In this document: positions 35,024 through 42,194 of the stretch, one piece after another
How positions within the stretch are numbered: the stretch's first letter is position 1
Layout: each line of letters begins with the position of its first letter
Translations under genes and position numbers: made by a program
The notes under the pieces: model-generated
What the model saw: the letters and a program-made list of their open reading frames with translations, nothing else
The model's database searches: none
Told to the model about the DNA's origin: nothing
Assembly (NCBI GenBank): GCA_016208085.1
Contig: JACQYT010000092.1
Coordinates: forward strand, 40,404-104,403
Direction: 5' to 3'
Length of the DNA: 64,000 nucleotides
DNA from: Elusimicrobiota bacterium
Lineage (GTDB): Bacteria > Elusimicrobiota > Elusimicrobia > Elusimicrobiales > UBA9959

Positions 35024-35206
35024 TTGAATGACAAAGGGGAACTGGTCCTGCGGGTCAACCGCCGCATCTACAGTGTCAGCAGGGAAGGGACGCCGCGCCT
35101 GGAAGCCGAACTGCCCGTCTACAAAGGCCGGCACCGCAGCGTAGAGACCATACGCCCCGACATTCATTTAAATATCAGGATGCCGGACCCCGGCAAGATA
35201 AAATAA
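35024..35206 (+). pseudogene. possible gene fragment (60 codons)
   Basis: A GC-rich frame with good codon bias (NDKGELVLRVNRRIYSVSREG, ending MPDPGKIK) opens directly after an AT-rich stretch. It has only a TTG start and no ribosome site. It looks like the C-terminal end of a larger strand-rich protein whose front was replaced by the repeat-like sequence at 34921-35020. It could also be a real small gene; the evidence is weak. Confidence 0.35.
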
Positions 35207-35212
35207 ACCAAT

Positions 35213-35758
35213 ATGAAATCTAATACCGGGCAAATGATCTTGTTGTTTGCGTGTTTTTGGCTGTTGGCCGGCTGTGAAAAGACCGCGCAGCGCATGCAAC
35301 CGGAGATCAAGCGGCTTGACGAGTCGGTAAAGTATTCAATCCCAGACAGATGGCAGGTAATGAAACAGCAGAACACCGCTGATATAAAAAAAGCGCTTTA
35401 TTTTATACCTTATCCGCCCGCTGACGGTACCCGGCATAGCGCCAACGCATTTATTATTATCCGGCATTGTCCGGTTGAACTGAAGGTCAGGGAGCTGGAT
35501 GTCGGCGCTTACCATAACGCCGCGGAGGGATATATAATCGTTAACGATGTAATGGACAGCGATAAATGGCGAACGGTCCTGTCTGAAGCGCATGATGAGG
35601 TGCCATATATGTTTATGGAGCGATTCGGCAGTTGGCAGGGTGTAAGCGTTTATTTCAATATAACATTTCCATTGATGAAGGAAAAAGACGCAGATTGGCA
35701 CAAAAAAATAGCAGATGAGTTCAACCAGACAGTTAAATCGCTGGAAATTCTAAAATGA
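35213..35758 (+). CDS. lipoprotein, function unknown
   Basis: The 181-residue protein has a lipoprotein signal with lipobox LLAGC (Cys22). Its mature part (SVKYSIPDRWQVMKQQ...KKALYFIPYP...) looks like the single alpha/beta domain of PsbP/DUF1795-type lipoproteins, but this is only a visual likeness. Base composition is lower in GC than upstream genes. It follows the 60-codon fragment by six bases. Confidence 0.65.
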   Translation: MKSNTGQMILLFACFWLLAGCEKTAQRMQPEIKRLDESVKYSIPDRWQVMKQQNTADIKKALYFIPYPPADGTRHSANAFIIIRHCPVELKVRELDVGAYHNAAEGYIIVNDVMDSDKWRTVLSEAHDEVPYMFMERFGSWQGVSVYFNITFPLMKEKDADWHKKIADEFNQTVKSLEILK

Positions 35759-35880
35759 CATCCAAAAGAGGGGACAGGGGACGCTGATGAAAGTATGAAT
35801 GTTTCGCAATGACACGCTTAGAAGGAGAGCGGCGGCCGGGCGGTGGAAAAGCCAGGGAAAACGCGGGTTGTCAGGGGATG

Positions 35881-37503
35881 TCAGTCGGCCGGGGCGGGGG
35901 GATCAATGAATTTTCGTGCAATGTAAATTAACAGCCTGTTGGCCCCTACCCCGACCGGATAGCATATAAGCATTGCTTGAATGAATACAGTCAATCCCAC
36001 CATCAGATAGGAAGTAAAAAAAGCCGGCAGATTGGCGGCAAAGTTCGAAAAAAATTCAAAATGACCGTTCAGCAAGCCGTCTATCTGGTTGTCCACGAGA
36101 TAATGCATCGTCAAGCCAAGCAATATTGGCGCGGCGATCTCCAATAACCTGTGCAGAAGAGCAGAATGCCGTCGCTGCGCCATCACACTGATAGCGACGA
36201 TAAGTATCGGGGCGCAAATATACGCAATGGAATAGAGATACATATGATCGGTCATTGCGGAGATCCATGGTGTATCGCCAGGGCTGCTCAAGACCGAAAA
36301 TGGATGAAGCCCCATCATATCCACAACAAATACCAGCATGAAGGCTGTAACCAACTGAAGAAACCGGATGGCAAGCTTCAATGCCGAAATTCGCTCCGGT
36401 ATTACTGGGCGTGTCTCCGGAATATGCGCGGCCAAATCAGCGGCCTGCCGCTTTTTCCGCCGCCATAATCGCCATACGCTGACAAGCCATGGAATGCAGC
36501 CTAAGATCGTTGTGGTGAGCAACAGAAGCGAAAGGGATCTTCTGGAAGTCGATTCCAAAAGCCCGTATTTTCTTGCCGCAAATATGTGAGCGCCGGCCGC
36601 ATATGCCCAGCCAAGCATCGGTATAACAAGAGGGCGGTAAATTATCCTACCGCCGTTATTGGCCTGAACGCTGCTCCACCAGATAAAATATGCGAAGTAA
36701 AGGCTTGCCGCCAGGGGAAATATAGGATAAGCCAATATGTAGATAAACGCCCAGTATATTGCGTCCGCCAATCCCTGCATTATTTTCAGCGGTTTAATGG
36801 TGGCAAGGGATTCCGGCGTGCCGATTTTATCCAAAACCCATTCATATTCGGAAGAAGGATAATAATCCCGGAAAGATATGCCCTTTTTTCGCATCAGGGC
36901 AATCAATAGAGAAACTGCACCTTTTGCCTCCGGGCCGAAATAGCGCAGCGCGTTTGCGGCCTTTACAGGATTTACGGCCTTATCATTATCCTTTAGTTCC
37001 TCTATCAAGACCGGCAGGGCCTCCTTTTTGGCGCCGATATCCTTCTCAGCCAGGAGCTCTGCCCCCATATGTCGTTGAAATGCGTCCTTATTGCAAAGCC
37101 ATGTCCTCAAGTCCGCCAAAACCGCATTGTGAAGTTCGGCCTCAAATTCCGCAGCGCGGCTGGGTTTCCGGCCCGTGGGGGACAGTTTCGCTTTAAAGAA
37201 AACGTTCGTCCTTGCCAGAGCCTCCGCCGCGCTGTACCGCACGAACTTGTCCGGGTCATAAAGGCGTTTCTTCAATGCCTTGATGATCGCTTTCCGCTCG
37301 TCTTCGGTACAGAGGCATTGTCTGCCATAATTGCCAAGATATTCCGCGGCAAATTTGCGGACCTCCGGATTTTTATCCTCCACCTGTTTTAATGACAGGG
37401 CTATATGTTCGTGAGTGTACCAGTCATCCGCATAAAGCGAAGCAGGGGCGGTTGTCAGGATAAGAAATCCGCAAACAATTATTCGTTGAATGGCGAATGG
37501 CAT
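35881..37503 (-). CDS. HEAT-repeat protein with multi-pass membrane domain
   Basis: The 540-residue protein begins with a signal-like segment (RIIVCGFLILTTAPASLYA). About 230 residues of HEAT/PBS-lyase-like helical repeats follow (NPEVRKFAAEYLGNYG; DPDKFVRYSAAEALART; KDNDKAVNPVKAANALRYFG), then a membrane domain of roughly seven helices with short loops. The repeats would sit outside the cytoplasm if the signal is used. The gene is less GC-rich than its surroundings and is alone on the minus strand. The family is not recognised. An ATG at 37521 is the alternative start; 37503 has an AAGG ribosome-site-like sequence. Confidence 0.65.
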   Translation of the reverse strand: MPFAIQRIIVCGFLILTTAPASLYADDWYTHEHIALSLKQVEDKNPEVRKFAAEYLGNYGRQCLCTEDERKAIIKALKKRLYDPDKFVRYSAAEALARTNVFFKAKLSPTGRKPSRAAEFEAELHNAVLADLRTWLCNKDAFQRHMGAELLAEKDIGAKKEALPVLIEELKDNDKAVNPVKAANALRYFGPEAKGAVSLLIALMRKKGISFRDYYPSSEYEWVLDKIGTPESLATIKPLKIMQGLADAIYWAFIYILAYPIFPLAASLYFAYFIWWSSVQANNGGRIIYRPLVIPMLGWAYAAGAHIFAARKYGLLESTSRRSLSLLLLTTTILGCIPWLVSVWRLWRRKKRQAADLAAHIPETRPVIPERISALKLAIRFLQLVTAFMLVFVVDMMGLHPFSVLSSPGDTPWISAMTDHMYLYSIAYICAPILIVAISVMAQRRHSALLHRLLEIAAPILLGLTMHYLVDNQIDGLLNGHFEFFSNFAANLPAFFTSYLMVGLTVFIQAMLICYPVGVGANRLLIYIARKFIDPPAPAD

Positions 37504-37693
37504 ATTGCTGCGCCTTGTCATAGCGTCAACGGCAGGTATGGCTACAGGAAACTTTGGAAAGTCGGATAAATTGACGCATAAGTCTCCCGTGTTAGAATAT
37601 TATGCACAATTCACTATTGTAGTGCAAATGTTTTAACGCTGAAGCAGCAATTCCGCGGTCGTTTGCGGAATTGCTGTATCCCGCTGTTGCCCC

Positions 37694-37722
37694 TTGACTA
37701 TATACCATATATGTGATATACT
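37694..37722 (+). promoter_or_regulatory. strong promoter of the toxin-antitoxin pair
   Basis: TTGACT (37694-37699) and TATACT (37717-37722) are 17 bases apart. The spacer and -10 region contain the partly palindromic ATATACCATATATGTGATAT, a plausible operator for the antitoxin. Confidence 0.75.
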
Positions 37723-37765
37723 ATAAATGTAATATTTCTCACGGGCTGCAAGTAAGGAAGGAATA

Positions 37766-38044
37766 ATGGGTAATCAGCTAAATTATGAAATCGAGTTTTA
37801 TAAAAAAGCGGGCGCTGAACGATCGCCAGTGGATGATTACCTTGATACAATGCCGGAGAAACACCGGCAAAAAGCTATGGCTATCATGGCCAGGCTTGAG
37901 GAAGAAGGGCCAAATTTGAAACGTCCGCATGCCGATGTTCTGCGGGGGAAGATCCGGGAACTGCGTTGTGGATTCTATACTTTTGAACACGGATTTTTAT
38001 ATTTCTTCTGGAATAAGACTATTGTAATTACCAGGGATTTTTAA
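37766..38044 (+). CDS. RelE/HigB-like toxin, truncated by a frameshift
   Basis: The 92 visible residues match the phage-derived Gp49/HigB family of mRNA-cleaving toxins (NYEIEFYKKAGAERSPVDDYLDTMP; GKIRELRCGFYTFEHGFLYFFWNKTIVITRDF). The frame stops at a TAA within a T5A6 run at 38038-38048. One extra base there restores the normal end of the family (FLKKTRAVPGGEITSAEQAM, then SEWTKRNKV) with a stop at 38125-38127. The full toxin would have about 120 residues. So the copy is either inactivated, rescued by slippage on the homopolymer, or affected by a sequencing error. It is followed by an HTH antitoxin gene. Confidence 0.82.
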   Translation: MGNQLNYEIEFYKKAGAERSPVDDYLDTMPEKHRQKAMAIMARLEEEGPNLKRPHADVLRGKIRELRCGFYTFEHGFLYFFWNKTIVITRDF

Positions 38045-38143
38045 AAAAGACGCGGGCTGTCCCGGGAGGCGAGATTACAAGCGCGGAACAAGCAATGAGT
38101 GAATGGACCAAACGAAACAAAGTTTAGATCTGAGGGGAATATT

Positions 38144-38440
38144 ATGAAAATGACAAATAAGAAAAGAACTTTCCGTGACAGGCTCCATGAGGAAATGAAG
38201 AAGCCTGGATTTAAAGAGGGTTTTGAGCAGTATTACCTGGAAGCGGTTATTGCGGAAAAGATCGTAGAGATGCGGGAACATCAGCATATGACCCAGGTTC
38301 AATTGGCTAAAGCAATTGGAACGGGACAGGGCGCAATTTCGCGTATTGAGAGCGGAGAGCAAAATCTTACCTTTGGTATGCTTAAAAAGATTGCCGGCGT
38401 TTTAAAGTGTCGGGTAATTGTGGATTTAAGACCAGCTTAA
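38144..38440 (+). CDS. HigA-like HTH antitoxin
   Basis: The 98-residue protein carries an Xre-type helix-turn-helix (KIVEMREHQHMTQVQLAKAI, then GTGQGAISRIESGEQNLTF). This is typical of HigA antitoxins paired with Gp49-type toxins. The ATG at 38144 has a GAGGGG ribosome site and lies after the restored end of the toxin frame. A GTG start at 38099 is rejected because it would overlap the toxin tail. It should bind its partner and repress the promoter at 37694. Confidence 0.88.
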   Translation: MKMTNKKRTFRDRLHEEMKKPGFKEGFEQYYLEAVIAEKIVEMREHQHMTQVQLAKAIGTGQGAISRIESGEQNLTFGMLKKIAGVLKCRVIVDLRPA

Positions 38441-38880
38441 CCTAATGAGCGCGAAGCCCCGCCCGGCCGGACCCGCGCCGGCGGCGGCTCCTGGAGCAAA
38501 GGGCAGCAGCTACCTTTTAGGCACGGCGGCGACACCGACTGGGCTACCTTGCGGTCCTAAGCCCAAAGTCTGTCAGCCCGGCGTTATTATCACACATCGG
38601 GCTGCCGCCGCGGACGCCTTCGCCGCGGGTGGCGGCGAGTTGAGCGTCTTAGTAACCACAGTGATAAAGCCGGTTCAGTCGTCCTTCGGATCCCACCAGT
38701 CTATAACAATATCCAGCGACAGCATCATGTCGGAACATAAAAGACGGTTTTGCTTTTTGATACCGAACTTGAGTATCCCTCATGTACTGCCCTCCTTGCC
38801 GATGATGTCATGTTTAAACCTCCCAAACATGCCCTTTTTGCAGGTGTCCGTTCGGTAACATTTTAGATGACTTGATTCGA
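38441..38880. other. gene-free GC-rich structured region and degenerate sequence
   Basis: At 38460-38650 several hairpins can be drawn, such as GGGCTACCTTGCGGTCCTAA with GCCC, and AAAGGGCAGCAGCTACCTTT. No RNA class was recognised. At 38650-38850 the minus strand has short frames with protein-like ends (MMLSLDIVIDWWDPKDD) but no intact gene. At 38800-38880 lies the inverse copy of the 34921 segment. A plus-strand open frame across this region has no coding character. Confidence 0.4.
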
Positions 38881-38884
38881 GCCC

Positions 38885-38913
38885 TTGACAAGTCAAGGGG
38901 GGTCTGCTATACT
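38885..38913 (+). promoter_or_regulatory. near-consensus sigma-70 promoter
   Basis: TTGACA (38885-38890) and TATACT (38908-38913) are exactly 17 bases apart. Transcription would start near 38920 and enter the hairpin region before ackA. Confidence 0.8.
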
Positions 38914-38919
38914 ATGCTA

Positions 38920-39015
38920 AAGCCGCCCCATTGGAGCCGCTAAATGTGAACTCCCCTGAAACGGGAGAGCGAAAACCCGCCAAAAGCGGGTTTTCGCATT
39001 TCTACGCCTTTTTAA
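38920..39015 (+). ncRNA. candidate small RNA or leader with intrinsic terminator
   Basis: Between the promoter at 38885 and ackA lie two hairpins. CTCCCCTGAAACGGGAG is at 38951-38967. The longer GCGAAAACCCGCCAAAAGCG plus GGTTTTCGC (38969-38997) is followed by ATTTCT and CCTTTTT. There is no open frame. The layout is that of a short RNA of about 95 bases or of an attenuated leader. A second TATACT box at 39021-39026 could start ackA separately. No known RNA family was recognised. Confidence 0.5.
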
Positions 39016-39050
39016 ATTGGTATACTTTGTAAAGAGGAGGGAGATTTTAT

Positions 39051-40304
39051 ATGAACATTCTTGTTTTGAATTGCGGTTCTTCCTCGGTCAGATTTCAGAT
39101 AATTTCAACCGAGCCCGAACTCTTTGACGCGGACGGCGACAAATGTCTGGTTCGCGGTTATCTTGAACGCATAGGCAGCCAGGCAATCATAACCTTTAAC
39201 ATCCAGGACAAACCGAAACTGAAAATGGCCGCTCCTTTGCGGGACCACAAAGCGGCTCTGGATTATATTCTCCGGTGGCTTGTGTCTCCCGAGGCCGAGA
39301 TTGAGGCAATAAGCTCTCTTTCCGAGATCCACGCTGTGGGACACAGGGTCGTGCATGGCGGGGAAAAATTCAAAAAAGCCGTTTTAATCGACAAAGCCGT
39401 GATAGAGCAGATTCAGGACACCATTGACCTGGCTCCCCTTCACAATCCCGCAAATCTAAAAGGCATACTGGCCGCCAGGGAGCTTCTGGGACACGGAGTG
39501 CCGCAGGTGGCCGTTTTTGACACCGCTTTTCACACTACCATGCCGGAAACAGCTTATCTTTATGCGATTCCATACCAGCTTTACCGCAGACACGGATTAA
39601 GACGTTACGGCTTTCACGGCACTTCCCATCGTTATGTCGCCTACAAATACAGAAAGATGCTGAAACTTCCGCCTGGAAAAATGAATATCATTACCCTGCA
39701 TCTGGGCAACGGCTGTTCAGCCTGCGCCATAAAAGCGGGAAAATCCATTGATACTTCAATGGGGCTTACTCCGCTTGAGGGATTGGTGATGGGCACAAGA
39801 GCGGGAGACGTGGATCCTTCCCTGATTGAGTTCCTGCATAACAAGGAAGGTCTCACGGTTTCCGAGATAGACACCCTGCTGAATAAACAATCAGGACTTC
39901 TCGGCATCTCCGGTCTGACTCACGATATGAGGGACCTTCTCGCCGAGGACAGGGAAAATAACGACAGGCGGGCGCATTTAGCCATTGAAATCTTTTGCCT
40001 GAGGGTCCGCAAATACATCGGCGCGTATCTTGCTGAAATGGCCGGGGCGGACGCAGTGATTTTTACGGGCGGAATCGGCGAGAACGCTCCCGAAGTGCGC
40101 GAGCGCATATTGAAGGGCCTGGAATATTTCGGACTTAAAATAGATAAGGCAAAAAATGAAGCGATGATTAACGGCGCAACAGGCCTGATCTCCACGGATG
40201 ATTCTGCGCTGAAGGCTTTTGTGATAATCACTAATGAAGAGCTTTTAATTGCAAGGGACACTCTCAGAACTATAAGAGGTTTATCGCCGAAATTTATGGC
40301 ATAA
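39051..40304 (+). CDS. ackA: acetate kinase
   Basis: AckA interconverts acetyl phosphate plus ADP and acetate plus ATP. The family signatures are present: NILVLNCGSSSVRFQI at the start, HRVVHGGEKF, VFDTAFHTTMPE, RRYGFHGTSHRYVA, LHLGNGCSACAI, MGLTPLEGLVMGTRAGDVDPS and FTGGIGENAPEVRE. The length of 417 residues is typical. A GAGGAGGG ribosome site precedes the ATG. With the phosphotransacetylase domain of the malic enzyme at 45453 it could complete an acetyl-CoA/acetate route. Its TAA stop lies inside the AAAAATTTTTGC repeat. Confidence 0.96.
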   Translation: MNILVLNCGSSSVRFQIISTEPELFDADGDKCLVRGYLERIGSQAIITFNIQDKPKLKMAAPLRDHKAALDYILRWLVSPEAEIEAISSLSEIHAVGHRVVHGGEKFKKAVLIDKAVIEQIQDTIDLAPLHNPANLKGILAARELLGHGVPQVAVFDTAFHTTMPETAYLYAIPYQLYRRHGLRRYGFHGTSHRYVAYKYRKMLKLPPGKMNIITLHLGNGCSACAIKAGKSIDTSMGLTPLEGLVMGTRAGDVDPSLIEFLHNKEGLTVSEIDTLLNKQSGLLGISGLTHDMRDLLAEDRENNDRRAHLAIEIFCLRVRKYIGAYLAEMAGADAVIFTGGIGENAPEVRERILKGLEYFGLKIDKAKNEAMINGATGLISTDDSALKAFVIITNEELLIARDTLRTIRGLSPKFMA

Positions 40305-40580
40305 AAATTTTTGCGGCAAAAATTTTTAATATACCCCGCCTTAAAGAAAGGATAAAGGATCAGGGATAAAGGCTAAAGGCCGGAATAATCTCTTTGTTTT
40401 TCCTTCATCCTTCAGCTTTTATCCTTTAGCCTTTCTTAGGGTGGGGTAACCTTGGGGCAAGGGGGGAGTTTGAGGGGGAAAGAAATTTCCCCCTCATCTC
40501 CCTGCCTGCCGGCAGGCAGGCGGCAAGGTGTTGAAGAAAACCCCGTGCCGGGCAGGATAAAATGTTGCTTCAACATTTTA
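40302..40580. repeat. composite repeat with another repeat nested inside it
   Basis: The order TAAAAATTTTTGCGGCAAAA, then ACCCCGCC...GGTGGGGTAACCTTGGGG, then AAAATGTTG...CAACATTTT copies the element at 17418. Here the CCCCG..CGGGG hairpin loop is interrupted at about 40339-40438 by an inverted pair of GGATAAAGG-type tandem units (AGGATAAAGGATCAGGGATA versus CTTTTATCCTTTAGCCTTTC). Further hairpins such as CTGCCTGCCGGCAGGCAG stand at 40500. It fills the 416-base gap between ackA and the citrate synthase gene and contains no gene. Confidence 0.75.
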
Positions 40581-40582
40581 TG

Positions 40583-40611
40583 TTGACTAATGGACATGCG
40601 ATTGTTAAAAT
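40583..40611 (+). promoter_or_regulatory. promoter of the citrate synthase gene block
   Basis: TTGACT (40583-40588) and TAAAAT (40606-40611) are separated by 17 bases, 110 bases before the citrate synthase ATG. It directly follows the repeat at 40302, whose last hairpin overlaps the -35 flank. Confidence 0.65.
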
Positions 40612-40720
40612 AGACAATATAAACGCAACGATGACAACGAGCAGTCGCGGTGATACAACAGGCTATTGCTGCAATCAAGTGTCTGCTTGCGGATACTAAA
40701 TTAAATAAGGAGGAAGTGCA

Positions 40721-42016
40721 ATGACGCTCAAAGAAAAACTTGCAGGAAAAATCGCGGCCATGCGGGAAGATCTGAAGAAACTCGCAAAAGACCACGCCGC
40801 CAGGGTGATTTCAGAGGTGACGGTCGAACAGGCATACGGAGGGATGAGAGGAATAAAATCTCTTGTCTGCGACACTTCTGAAGTGGACAACAACCGCGGT
40901 CTGATTATCAGGGAAAGGCACATAAGCGAACTTACGGAAAAAACTCCGGAAGAAATCCTCTGGCTGCTTTTAACCGGCGAGCTGCCGGATTCAGAAGAGC
41001 TGAAATCCCTCAAAGCGGACATGGCCGATCGCTCCGCCGTTCCCCGGTATGTATGGGATGTGCTGAAAGCCATGCCGAAGGATTCGCATCCGATGACCAT
41101 GCTCAGCGCAGCGATACTTTGCATGGACAAGGATTCGGTCTTCAAGAAACGCTACGACGAGGGAATGAAAAAAGATGTTTACTGGGAGCCGATGCTTGAG
41201 GATACGCTTAATCTGGTGGCGCGCACGCCCGTGATAGCGGCGGGGATTTACAGAATGCGCTACGGCAAAGGCCCGCTGATAGAGTCCGACAACAGCCTTG
41301 ATATGAGCGCAAATTTTGCCAGGATGCACGGCATAAGCGATCCTGACGGCAAATTTGCGGATTTAATGAGGCTTTACCTTGTGCTTCACTCGGACCATGA
41401 GAGCGGCAATGTCAGCGCTTTCACCACGCATACCGTGGCGTCGGCCCTGTCGAATCTCTATTACGCGGTTTCCGCCGGTCTCAACGGCCTTGCAGGGCCT
41501 CTTCACGGGCTTGCCAATCAGGAATGCCTGAAATGGGTTCTGATGGTCAAAGACATGTTCAAGGGTGTGCCTTCCGACGAACAACTGCACAAATTCGCGT
41601 GGGACACTCTGCAAAGCGGGAAAGTTATACCGGGTTACGGACATGCTGTTCTGCGCCAGACGGACCCGCGCTTCACCGCATTTATGGAGTTCGGAAAGAA
41701 AATATGCCCGGACGACCAGGTCTTTCAAATCGCCGAGAAGACTTTCAAGGTGGTTCCGCCGATCCTGGTGCAGCAGGGAAAGGCAAAGGATCCGTGGCCG
41801 AATGTGGATGCGGCTTCGGGCTGTCTCCTGTGGCATTTCGGAATGAACGAGTTTGACTACTACACCGTGCTTTTCGGAGTTTCCAGGATAATGGGGATAA
41901 GCGCGCAGGCGGTCATTTCAAGGGCGATCGGTTCCCCGATTGTGAGGCCCAAATCAGTAACCACCAGGTGGATAAAAGGATTCGTCACAAAAGAAGCGGT
42001 TACGGCAAAAGCATAA
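40721..42016 (+). CDS. gltA: citrate synthase (mitochondrial-like type)
   Basis: The enzyme condenses acetyl-CoA with oxaloacetate. Catalytic residues are visible in GLAGPLHGLANQECLKW (first His), VIPGYGHAVLRQTDPR (second His) and WPNVDAASGCLL (Asp). LVLHSDHESGNVSAFTTHTV is also conserved. The N-terminus (AYGGMRGIKSLVCDTSEVD, then GLIIRERHI) resembles the eukaryotic/mitochondrial-like group found in some bacteria rather than the E. coli hexameric type. The length of 431 residues fits. An AAGGAGGAAG ribosome site precedes the ATG. It is the first of four central-carbon genes in a row. Confidence 0.95.
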   Translation: MTLKEKLAGKIAAMREDLKKLAKDHAARVISEVTVEQAYGGMRGIKSLVCDTSEVDNNRGLIIRERHISELTEKTPEEILWLLLTGELPDSEELKSLKADMADRSAVPRYVWDVLKAMPKDSHPMTMLSAAILCMDKDSVFKKRYDEGMKKDVYWEPMLEDTLNLVARTPVIAAGIYRMRYGKGPLIESDNSLDMSANFARMHGISDPDGKFADLMRLYLVLHSDHESGNVSAFTTHTVASALSNLYYAVSAGLNGLAGPLHGLANQECLKWVLMVKDMFKGVPSDEQLHKFAWDTLQSGKVIPGYGHAVLRQTDPRFTAFMEFGKKICPDDQVFQIAEKTFKVVPPILVQQGKAKDPWPNVDAASGCLLWHFGMNEFDYYTVLFGVSRIMGISAQAVISRAIGSPIVRPKSVTTRWIKGFVTKEAVTAKA

Positions 42017-42017
42017 T

Positions 42018-42055
42018 AAAATGCCCGTCCGCCTCAAGGCGCGGACGGGCATTTT
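42018..42055 (+). terminator. intrinsic terminator after citrate synthase
   Basis: AAAATGCCCGTCCGC and GCGGACGGGCATTTT form a strong stem with a short loop, starting two bases after the stop codon and ending in a T-rich stretch. Confidence 0.75.
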
Positions 42056-42060
42056 GTCCT

Positions 42061-42194
42061 ACCCGGCACGGGGTTTTCTTTATCCCCGTGCCGGAGATGG
42101 GGGAGAAATTTTTTTCTCCCTCATCTCTCTTTTCCCCGTCCGCGCCTTGAGGCGGACGGGGAATGGTAAAAATTTTCTCGGCAAAAATTTTTAT
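42061..42194. repeat. cluster of hairpin repeats reaching the aconitase start codon
   Basis: Three inverted repeats follow each other: CCCGGCACGGGG with CCCCGTGCCGG (42061-42093), CCCCGTCCGCGCCTTGAGGC with GGACGGGG (42134-42161), which repeats the terminator stem, and a diverged AAAATTTTCTCGGCAAAAAT palindrome (42165-42192). The last one overlaps the ATG of the aconitase gene, leaving no Shine-Dalgarno site. Confidence 0.7.

Noticed and set aside
38460-38600. Possible c-di-GMP (GEMM) riboswitch on the minus strand
   Set aside because: A GGACC-GCAA-GGT hairpin recalls one stem, but the conserved GCAAAG core and receptor parts are not in the right order.
38445-38858. Plus-strand open frame of 137 codons after the antitoxin gene
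   Set aside because: It is Pro/Ala-rich at first and then random, has no ribosome site, and covers hairpins and a degenerate repeat; no family resemblance.
42163-42192. Upstream in-frame start of aconitase
   Set aside because: The ten added residues (VKIFSAKIF) translate the AAAATTTTCTCGGC repeat; the family start [10 protein letters not shown] begins at 42193.
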